Assembly (NCBI GenBank): GCA_002314635.1
Contig: DCGQ01000055.1
Location: forward strand, 5,628-10,825
From: Clostridiales bacterium UBA1774
GTDB lineage: Bacteria > Bacillota > Clostridia > Oscillospirales > Oscillospiraceae
Direction: 5' to 3'
DNA: 5,198 nucleotides
Numbering within the stretch: position 1 is the stretch's first letter; each line of letters starts with the position of its first letter. The notes under the pieces were generated by a model. That model made no database searches, was not told the origin of the DNA, and was given only the letters and a program-made list of their open reading frames with translations. Below, in pieces: positions 1-4,888 of the stretch. The position numbers were made by a program, and so were the translations under genes.

Positions 1-2
1 AG

Positions 3-215
3 GGAGGCAGCCTGCCGGAGGGTCTGACGATTCTCCACGAAAGCCGAACCGGCCAGCTGAGGACCCTGATCCTGCGGGGCAGCACGGCAGAGGTGGATGC
101 ACAGATCAGCGGAGCGAAGCCGGTATTCTATGACCTGCTGCCGCTGAGTCTGGAGGAAATCTTCATCTATGAGCTGGGAGGGGAGCAATATGCAGTCAAA
201 GACATTCTGCTTTAA
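3..215 (+). CDS. ABC transporter ATP-binding protein, C-terminal part (5' end outside window)
   Basis: An open frame runs in from the left edge and stops at TAA 213-215, giving 70 residues. Its end reads LPLSLEEIFIYELGG, followed by a short tail (KDILL). This matches the end of ATPase subunits of YtrB-like ABC exporters in Firmicutes, where a 'PLSLEEIFI' segment closes the protein. The Walker A, signature and Walker B motifs would lie upstream and cannot be checked, so the family call rests on the tail and on the neighbour. The stop lies 26 bases inside the next gene, a membrane permease, which is the usual overlapping arrangement of a cytoplasmic ATPase and its membrane partner. It should hydrolyse ATP to power export. 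The substrate is unknown. A GntR-type regulator upstream would be typical of such operons but is not in view. Confidence 0.8.
   Translation, partial: GGSLPEGLTILHESRTGQLRTLILRGSTAEVDAQISGAKPVFYDLLPLSLEEIFIYELGGEQYAVKDILL
177..184 (+). promoter_or_regulatory. Ribosome binding site that sets the permease start
   Basis: GGGAGGGG lies about 5 bases before the ATG at 190, inside the 3' end of the ATPase gene. It supports 190 over the in-frame ATG at 169 and fits translation coupled to the ATPase. Confidence 0.6.
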
Positions 216-1869
216 TACGGCGATCTATCGGAACTGGCTGCGCCGCTACTGGCCGGTATGGGGTGTGCAGATTCTGATCTGGCTGATGCTGCTGCCGATC
301 CCGCTGCTGAATGCGGGAGGCGGCATTTTCGGCGGCACCGCTGCCCGGGTCATCCGCGCTACCGGCAGCTATGGCGGGATCCTCATCAACGCCGTGTTCG
401 GCTGTATTGCCGCCATGGTGTCCTTTTCATGGATGTACAATGCCCGCAGCACGGCCTTCGCCGCGGCGCTGCCGCTGAAGCGGGAGGAAATGTACTGCTC
501 CTGCTGGCTGGCGGGCTTCAGTATGCTGGCGCTGCCCGCACTGGTGACGGCGCTGCTGAGCCTGCTGGCCTGTCTGACTGCCGATGCGGAGGCCGCGGCA
601 GCGGTGCTTCGCTGGCTGGCGCAGGATCTGCTGCTGGCGCTGCTGTTTTTCGGCTTTGCCTCCCTGTGTGCCCAGCTTACCGGTACCATGTGGGCGCTTC
701 CTGCCGGATATACGGTGCTGAACTTTGCCGTGGTGGCCTACTGGTTCCTGATCGCGGGCGTGCTGGATTACCTGCTCCGGGGCTATGATATGGATGTTCC
801 GGATCTGGCGGCGATGCTCTCTCCACCGGTCTGGCTGTTTGAACTGAATTGGGAAGCGGCGCATTTTGACAGCTGGACGGCGCTGGGCCTGTATGCGCTG
901 TTTGGCGCGGTCTGCGCGGTGTGCGGACTTCTGCTGTTCCGCCGCAGAAGGATGGAAAGCGCCACGGATACGGTGGCTGTCAATGTGCTGAAACCGGTGT
1001 TCCGCTGGTGCGCTGCCGTCGCCGCGGCGCTGGGACTGGGCCTGCTGCTGTATTCGCTGGTGATCGACCGGGAGGAGCAGCCGCTGCCCATGACTCTGTT
1101 CATGCTGCTGGGCGGCCTGATCGGCTGGCTGGCTGCGGAGATGATCGCCCGCAAATCTTACCGGGTGCGCTCCTGCCTGAAAACCTTTCCCATTTTCGCG
1201 GCGGTGATCGCGGCCTTCGGCGTGGGAATCGGCTTCGGCGGCTTCGGTTATGTGATGCACATTCCGGAACCGGACGCGGTGCAGGAACTGGTTGTGAATT
1301 ACGGTGGCTCCTACATGACGCTGACCGACCCTGCGGAGATCACCCAGCTGGAAACGCTGCACAGCCGCCTTGCTTCGGAAAAAAACGAGGGATACGGCAG
1401 TTGGCTGGAGCTGAACTATGTGCTGAAAAATGGAAACGAGGTTCACCGCAGCTACCAGCCGGAGGCTCTGACCGATGCGGAAGCGCAGTTGCTCTTTACT
1501 CTGTTCCAGCAGCACGCGCTGGAGGAACTGGATAAGCTGATGTCACAGGCCCGGGGCTTGGATGTGGAGGTATGGGATTTTGACGATGGCCGGAACAACT
1601 TCTATCTCGGCGCGGCACAGTATAAAAGCCTGTATAATGCAATCCGCAGCGATGTGGCAGACGGCACACTGAATCTGGACGGAGGCTGGAGCTTCGAAAA
1701 TGCCTTCGATTCCGAGCGGGAGATTTCGGTGTCGTGGAGCTTTTACGGTCTGGCGGATGATTACAAGAACTATATGTATTTCCGGGTCACACCGGATGCG
1801 AAGCGCTGCTGGGCGCTGCTGAAGGAGTTCGGAGCGGCGACAGCCGGGGAAAATACGGAGCTTCGGTGA
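190..1869 (+). CDS. ABC-2 type transporter permease with large C-terminal extracytoplasmic domain
   Basis: This is a 559-residue membrane protein. Hydrophobic segments lie at about residues 22-40, 62-82, 105-130, 142-165, 168-190, 230-250, 270-292, 299-320 and 332-353, so about nine spans. A soluble domain of about 205 residues (354-559) follows. The cytoplasmic-side motif LPLKREE (95-101 region) resembles the 'LPI-K/R-R-E' element common in ABC-2 permeases of Firmicutes. I chose the ATG at 190 because a purine-rich GGGAGGGG site sits about 5 bases upstream. An in-frame ATG at 169 is poorly spaced and would only add seven residues inside the ATPase gene. It overlaps the ATPase stop by 26 bases and should form the membrane half of that exporter, in the general style of YtrBC. 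With an odd number of spans and N-in topology the C-terminal domain would face outside; an extra or missing span would reverse this. The substrate cannot be read from the sequence. Confidence 0.8.
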   Translation: MQSKTFCFNTAIYRNWLRRYWPVWGVQILIWLMLLPIPLLNAGGGIFGGTAARVIRATGSYGGILINAVFGCIAAMVSFSWMYNARSTAFAAALPLKREEMYCSCWLAGFSMLALPALVTALLSLLACLTADAEAAAAVLRWLAQDLLLALLFFGFASLCAQLTGTMWALPAGYTVLNFAVVAYWFLIAGVLDYLLRGYDMDVPDLAAMLSPPVWLFELNWEAAHFDSWTALGLYALFGAVCAVCGLLLFRRRRMESATDTVAVNVLKPVFRWCAAVAAALGLGLLLYSLVIDREEQPLPMTLFMLLGGLIGWLAAEMIARKSYRVRSCLKTFPIFAAVIAAFGVGIGFGGFGYVMHIPEPDAVQELVVNYGGSYMTLTDPAEITQLETLHSRLASEKNEGYGSWLELNYVLKNGNEVHRSYQPEALTDAEAQLLFTLFQQHALEELDKLMSQARGLDVEVWDFDDGRNNFYLGAAQYKSLYNAIRSDVADGTLNLDGGWSFENAFDSEREISVSWSFYGLADDYKNYMYFRVTPDAKRCWALLKEFGAATAGENTELR

Positions 1870-1877
1870 CTGACTGA

Positions 1878-1912
1878 CAGGAAGTCTGCCAAATGGGCGG
1901 ACTTCCTGTTTT
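1878..1912 (+). terminator. Intrinsic terminator of the ABC transporter operon
   Basis: The arms CAGGAAGTCTGCC (1878-1890) and GGCGGACTTCCTG (1896-1908) pair over 13 positions with one G-U pair. They close a 5-base loop and are followed by TTTT (1909-1912). The hairpin begins nine bases after the permease stop, so it ends that operon and separates it from the next promoter. The U run is short, but the stem is long. Confidence 0.88.
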
Positions 1913-1939
1913 CACGTTGTCGTATCTTTACAAAAACAG

Positions 1940-1968
1940 TTGCGTATGGACAGATAAAATGGTACAAT
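1940..1968 (+). promoter_or_regulatory. Housekeeping-sigma promoter for the methyltransferase-like gene
   Basis: The -35-like TTGCGT (1940-1945) and -10-like TACAAT (1963-1968) are separated by exactly 17 bases. The -10 has five of six consensus bases and the -35 has three of six. Transcription should start near 1975, leaving a 5' UTR of about 60 bases. The promoter sits just after a strong terminator and before a gene with a good ribosome binding site, as expected for the start of a new transcription unit. A TTTACA at 1927-1932 matches the -35 consensus better but has no -10 at proper spacing. Confidence 0.65.
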
Positions 1969-1982
1969 AGCACATCTGAATT

Positions 1983-1995
1983 TGTGCAATGCACA
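1983..1995 (+). repeat. Small inverted repeat in the 5' UTR (possible operator or hairpin)
   Basis: TGTGC-AAT-GCACA is a perfect 5-base inverted repeat around a 3-base centre. It lies about 15 bases after the -10 box, near the predicted start of the transcript. In that position it could be a repressor site or a small RNA hairpin. Short repeats of this size also occur by chance, so the functional reading is weak. Confidence 0.3.
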
Positions 1996-2021
1996 GCCTG
2001 AACAGGAAATATTTATTTATT

Positions 2022-2026
2022 GGAGG
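2022..2026 (+). promoter_or_regulatory. Ribosome binding site that sets the start at 2035
   Basis: GGAGG lies 8 bases before the ATG at 2035. It overlaps an in-frame TTG at 2020, which would place the Shine-Dalgarno sequence inside the coding region and is therefore rejected as a start. Confidence 0.85.
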
Positions 2027-2034
2027 AATCTTAC

Positions 2035-3102
2035 ATGGAACGCATTCCCTTTGACAAAAAAGAACTGATTCCCATCGGCGAAGTGGCTGGTATGTTCGGT
2101 ATGCCTCCCCGTCCCATCTACAACACCCCCATCACCAGCAAGGAAAACTACATGATGCTCCTCAGCGGCGAGACCCCCTTCTGGATGCCCGCCTCCTTCG
2201 GCGACACCACCATGATCACCCCCAAGGTGCCCGACAACATCGCCCGCGGCTTCGTATTCGAGGCTGAGAAGATCGACAACCTGAAGGAAGCCGGCGGCGC
2301 CGATATGTTCGGCGTGGAATGGGAATATGTTCCCACCGTAGGCGGCTCCATGGTTCGCGGCGGCAACCCCAAGGTGCCGGATATCACCGAATGGGAAAAG
2401 TACGTCACCTTCCCCAAGGTGGAAGACCTGATGGACTGGAAAGCCTGCTATGAGCGCAACAAGGACACCTATATCAAGGAAGACAAGGCTCTGGTCGTCA
2501 CCATCCTCACCGGCTTCTTCGAGAGACTGATCTCCTTCATGGACTTCGAGAACGCCGCCTATGCGCTGGTGGACGAAGATCAGCAGGAAGGCGTGCATCG
2601 CCTGTTTGACAAGCTGGCCGATTTCTACGATGAGTACATCCGCTACTACCGCGAGTATCTGCACGCCGACATCATCTCCTTCCACGATGACTGGGGTTCT
2701 CAGCGTGCTCCCTTCTTCTCCATCGGCACCGTCCGTGAGATGATCCTGCCCTATCTGAAGCGCGTCATCGACAGCACCCACAAGTACGGCATGAAGTTCG
2801 ACCTGCATTCCTGCGGCAAGAACGAGCTGCTGGTGCCCGCCATGATCGAAGCCGGTGTGGACTCCTGGTCCGGCCAGCCCATGAACGATTTCGAGATGCT
2901 CTATGAGAAGTACGGCGACAAGATCTGCCTGGGTATGCCCATCACCGGCGTTACCGACGATATGAACGACGAAGAACTGTATGCCGCTATCGAGAAGTTT
3001 GTGCGGAAGCATCCCAGAGCGCTGGGCAGCCTCCGTTCCGCTTCCCCCAAGGCTTCCGAGTATCTGTATGAGATCTCCAGAAAGGTATTCTGCGGCGAAT
3101 AA
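2035..3102 (+). CDS. Uroporphyrinogen decarboxylase superfamily protein, probable corrinoid/zinc methyltransferase (not HemE)
   Basis: This 355-residue soluble protein has no signal peptide. Features seen are HDDWGSQ at 217-223 and an H-x-C pair, H258 and C260, in LHSCGKN. The order of segments in the C-terminal half (acidic DDWG, then a helix ending in a Pro-Tyr, then H-x-C-G, then a GVD segment) is that of the MtaA/MtbA/CmuA branch of the URO-D fold. In that branch the His and Cys bind zinc, which activates a thiol or similar methyl acceptor in transfer from a methyl-corrinoid. The N-terminal RQAGR-type motif of true uroporphyrinogen decarboxylase (HemE) is absent, so a haem-pathway role is unlikely. 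A third zinc-binding Cys, found near the end of MtaA-type enzymes, is not obvious; C298 and C353 are the only candidates. No corrinoid protein or partner methyltransferase is visible nearby, so the substrate is unknown. Codon choice is strongly biased (almost all Pro codons CCC or CCT, Gly only GGC or GGT), unlike the flanking genes and like rpsB, suggesting high expression. It has its own promoter and shares a transcript with the peptidase gene that starts at the next base after its stop. Confidence 0.82.
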   Translation: MERIPFDKKELIPIGEVAGMFGMPPRPIYNTPITSKENYMMLLSGETPFWMPASFGDTTMITPKVPDNIARGFVFEAEKIDNLKEAGGADMFGVEWEYVPTVGGSMVRGGNPKVPDITEWEKYVTFPKVEDLMDWKACYERNKDTYIKEDKALVVTILTGFFERLISFMDFENAAYALVDEDQQEGVHRLFDKLADFYDEYIRYYREYLHADIISFHDDWGSQRAPFFSIGTVREMILPYLKRVIDSTHKYGMKFDLHSCGKNELLVPAMIEAGVDSWSGQPMNDFEMLYEKYGDKICLGMPITGVTDDMNDEELYAAIEKFVRKHPRALGSLRSASPKASEYLYEISRKVFCGE

Positions 3103-4683
3103 GTGAAAAAACGGACAGCGAGCCTGCTGTTCCGACTGATGACAGGCTGTCTGATGCTGCTTGCGGCACTGGCAGCCTGTCTCTTGTGGGCGGACGGCAG
3201 AAAAAACGGATTTCCGGTGGTGATTCAGACCACCATGACCCCGGCACCTTCGGCGGCACCCACAGCCCAGCCTACCTCCGCACCCACTCCCACCCCGGTA
3301 CCGACCCCGGTGCCCACACCGGAACCTACCCCCGAGCCCACCCCGGCACCCACTCCGGAGCCAACCCCGGAGCCGACCCCCACTCCGGAGCCGATTCCGG
3401 CGGAGAAGGTTTTCACCGAGGACGGACTCAGCGAAGAATCCATTGTGAACCCCTACGGACTGTATTCCTATGAGCAGATGAGGTTGGATGTTGCGCTTCT
3501 GGCGGAAACCTATCCGGAGCTGATTTCCGTATACAGCATCGGACAGAGCGTGGAAGGCCGCGATCTGGTGGCCTTTGATTTCGGCCACGGGGAGCGGGAT
3601 GTGATCATCTGCGCTTCCATGCACGCCTGTGAACATATTTCTACCAATGTGCTGATGTATCTGGTGGACCAGTACTGCCAGGGTTATGTGAATAACGAGA
3701 GCTACGGCGGCATCGGCTACCGGGAGATTCTGGATTCGGTGCGCTTCCGCATCGTTCCCATGGTGAATCCGGACGGTGTGAATCTGGCGCAGAACGGCAT
3801 ACAGGCGGTCAAGGATCCGGATGCACTGGCGGCTATGGGATACGGCTATTACTACGACTATTCCGGCTGGAAAGCCAACATCAACGGCGTGGACCTGAAC
3901 GGCAACTGGACCCAGAAATGGGGCATCCGGGACGAGGTCACCGGCCCTGCCAGCGCAGGCTGGTGCGGCCCCTCCCCGGAATCCGAGCCGGAGAATCAGG
4001 CGCTGCGCGGTCTGCTGGATTCCACCGATTTTGATATGCTGCTCTCTCTCCACATCCGGGGAGAGGTGATCTACTGGATCGACACCGATACCTGGGATCT
4101 GTATGATGCTCATGCGCCCATTGCCCGCCGCCTGTGCCGCGCATTCGGATATTCCATGATGGGCGCGGAGGATGTGAGCGACCGGGGCGGCTATATGGTC
4201 AATACCCTGCGCTGGGAGACCGGAAAGTTCTGCTGCACCGTGGAGCTTTGCTCCGGCTACTACGGCGTGGATCCCTACCCCAGCCGGATGTTCCCGCAGG
4301 TGGTGGACAGCGTTTACAATATGCTGCTGCTGGCGGGGCAGGAGGCACTGAATCTGCCGGAAAATTCCGGCTATGCGGTCAGGCGGGAAAGCACCCCCGC
4401 TGCCAATGACCGCCGCCCTGCCTATGTTCCCGAACCCACCGAGGAACCTGCTGAGGAGCCTGCCGGGGAACCGGCGGAAGAGCCTATCGAAGAACCCGTC
4501 GAAGATCCGACGGAAGAACTGCCGGAGGAACCCGCAGAGGAACCGCAGGAATCTGAGCCGCCGGAAACGGAACCGGATATCACGCCGGAACCCACCGGGG
4601 AAGAAGAAACGGAATCTTCGGACGAGCAGCCTTCGGAAGAACCGGAGGAACAAGACGATGAACCGACCGAGGAAGCGCCGTGA
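3103..4683 (+). CDS. Secreted or membrane-anchored M14 family zinc metallopeptidase with Pro/Thr linker and acidic tail
   Basis: This 526-residue protein starts at GTG. Residues 2-4 (KKR) and a hydrophobic stretch at about 7-30 form a signal peptide or N-terminal anchor; LAAC at 23-26 also resembles a lipobox. A Pro/Thr/Glu linker follows (about 46-98), then the M14 domain (about 115-418), then a Glu/Pro-rich acidic tail (442-526). Zinc ligands by motif are H174 and E177 (HACE) and H317 (SLHIRG). The catalytic Glu is E381 (TVEL). NPDG (222-225) and GWKANINGVDLN (255-266) are family landmarks. Family knowledge says M14 enzymes remove C-terminal residues from peptides or cut peptide stems of the cell wall; the WKAN-GVDLN style resembles the bacterial gamma-glutamyl-diamino-acid peptidase branch, so a cell-wall or extracellular peptide substrate is plausible. 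The position after DLN is Gly267 where most members have the carboxylate-binding Arg. No LPxTG signal or wall-binding domain is seen. The start directly follows the TAA of the upstream gene with no good Shine-Dalgarno sequence, so coupled translation is likely. Start codon and anchor type are the least certain points. Confidence 0.88.
   Translation: MKKRTASLLFRLMTGCLMLLAALAACLLWADGRKNGFPVVIQTTMTPAPSAAPTAQPTSAPTPTPVPTPVPTPEPTPEPTPAPTPEPTPEPTPTPEPIPAEKVFTEDGLSEESIVNPYGLYSYEQMRLDVALLAETYPELISVYSIGQSVEGRDLVAFDFGHGERDVIICASMHACEHISTNVLMYLVDQYCQGYVNNESYGGIGYREILDSVRFRIVPMVNPDGVNLAQNGIQAVKDPDALAAMGYGYYYDYSGWKANINGVDLNGNWTQKWGIRDEVTGPASAGWCGPSPESEPENQALRGLLDSTDFDMLLSLHIRGEVIYWIDTDTWDLYDAHAPIARRLCRAFGYSMMGAEDVSDRGGYMVNTLRWETGKFCCTVELCSGYYGVDPYPSRMFPQVVDSVYNMLLLAGQEALNLPENSGYAVRRESTPAANDRRPAYVPEPTEEPAEEPAGEPAEEPIEEPVEDPTEELPEEPAEEPQESEPPETEPDITPEPTGEEETESSDEQPSEEPEEQDDEPTEEAP
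3238..3396 (+). repeat. Pro/Thr-rich low-complexity linker repeat
   Basis: Degenerate repeats of Pro-Thr, Pro-Thr-Pro-Glu and Pro-Thr-Pro-Val units encode residues 46-98 of the M14 peptidase. At DNA level they are built from variants of CCCACTCCGGAGCC. Such stretches in Gram-positive surface proteins usually act as extended spacers that carry a domain through the cell wall. The repeated DNA could change length by slippage or recombination. Confidence 0.85.
4426..4680 (+). repeat. Glu/Pro-rich acidic tail repeat
   Basis: Irregular repeats of the pattern Glu-Glu-Pro-Ala/Thr/Ile/Val encode residues 442-526 of the M14 peptidase, with units such as EEPAEEP. The tail is strongly acidic, with almost no basic residues. 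It is probably disordered and may bind cations or basic wall components, but that is speculative. No sorting motif or membrane segment ends it. Confidence 0.8.
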
Positions 4684-4696
4684 GGCGCTTCCTTTT
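4671..4696 (+). terminator. Intrinsic terminator overlapping the end of the M14 peptidase gene
   Basis: A perfect 9-base stem, GGAAGCGCC (4671-4679) with GGCGCTTCC (4684-4692), closes a GTGA tetraloop and is followed by TTTT (4693-4696). One more A-T pair can extend the stem. The stop codon TGA (4681-4683) lies within the loop, so the 5' arm is coding sequence. It should end the methyltransferase-peptidase transcript before the rpsB promoter. Confidence 0.88.
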
Positions 4697-4721
4697 GCTT
4701 GGCACATGGACAAAACGAGAA

Positions 4722-4750
4722 CGCTTTTTCTGAATTTTTCCAAAATTTCC
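4722..4750 (+). promoter_or_regulatory. A/T-rich stretch upstream of the rpsB -35 (possible UP element)
   Basis: Runs of T and A (CTTTTTC, ATTTTTCC, AAAATTTCC) lie directly before the -35 box, in a GC-rich region. Ribosomal promoters often carry such an upstream element for the RNA polymerase alpha subunit. The call rests on composition and position only. Confidence 0.4.
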
Positions 4751-4752
4751 TC

Positions 4753-4781
4753 TTGCACTTTCCAGACCCCCTTGCTATAAT
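4753..4781 (+). promoter_or_regulatory. rpsB: Strong extended -10 promoter for rpsB
   Basis: TTGCAC (4753-4758) and a perfect TATAAT (4776-4781) are separated by 17 bases. TG at 4773-4774, one base before the -10, forms an extended -10 element. Transcription should start near 4788. Strength and placement fit a ribosomal protein operon. Confidence 0.85.
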
Positions 4782-4787
4782 ATGTCG

Positions 4788-4888
4788 GCATTACGCACAC
4801 GGACGCTTGTCCCCGCCCTGTTCCCGGCAGGCCGGGCCGCGGAGACTGACCCCGTGGAGGTAATAAACAAAATAGGAGGAATTTTAAA
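4788..4888 (+). promoter_or_regulatory. Structured 5' leader of rpsB (candidate autoregulatory leader)
   Basis: The roughly 100-base leader can form three consecutive hairpins: GGAC/GTCC at 4801-4812 with a GCTT loop; CCCGG/CCGGG at 4823-4836 with a CAGG loop; and CCGCGG/CCGTGG at 4837-4857 with a 9-base loop and one G-U pair. An A/T-rich, unpaired stretch and the ribosome binding site follow. Ribosomal protein genes often carry leaders to which the encoded protein binds to block its own translation. Whether this is such an S2 leader is inference; I do not recognise a named family. Confidence 0.45.
4874..4879 (+). promoter_or_regulatory. rpsB: Ribosome binding site of rpsB
   Basis: AGGAGG is a full match to the Shine-Dalgarno core, 9 bases before the ATG at 4889. 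A second GGAGG at 4856-4860 lies about 28 bases before the start, too far to serve it, and partly falls in the third leader hairpin. Confidence 0.85.

Noticed and set aside
169..189. Upstream ATG at 169 as the permease start
   Set aside because: It lies within the ATPase gene, and its nearest purine-rich site (152-156) is 12 bases away. The ATG at 190 has a better-placed GGGAGGGG and gives the usual N-terminus for the family.
427..1515. Open frame of 362 codons on the minus strand inside the permease gene
   Set aside because: It is rich in Gln, Arg and His with no recognisable domain, and lies wholly opposite a convincing membrane protein gene. It is an antisense shadow.
2020..2034. TTG at 2020 as the start of the methyltransferase-like gene
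   Set aside because: It overlaps the GGAGG ribosome binding site that serves the ATG at 2035.
2035..3102. Identity as HemE (true uroporphyrinogen decarboxylase)
   Set aside because: The N-terminal RQAGR-type substrate motif is missing, no haem genes are nearby, and the H-x-C pair points to the methyltransferase branch.
3238..3396. CRISPR-like or tandem repeat array
   Set aside because: The repeats are in frame, degenerate, without unique spacers, and encode a Pro/Thr linker.
3225..3443. Minus-strand frame encoding a Gly/Val repeat protein
   Set aside because: It is the reverse complement of the Pro/Thr linker repeat; the regular GVGSGVG pattern reflects the repeat, not a separate gene.
4373..4780. 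Small + strand frame of 135 codons overlapping the peptidase tail and running towards rpsB
   Set aside because: It is a shifted reading of the Glu/Pro repeat, giving a monotonous Arg/Asn/Lys-rich product, and it runs through the terminator and the rpsB promoter.
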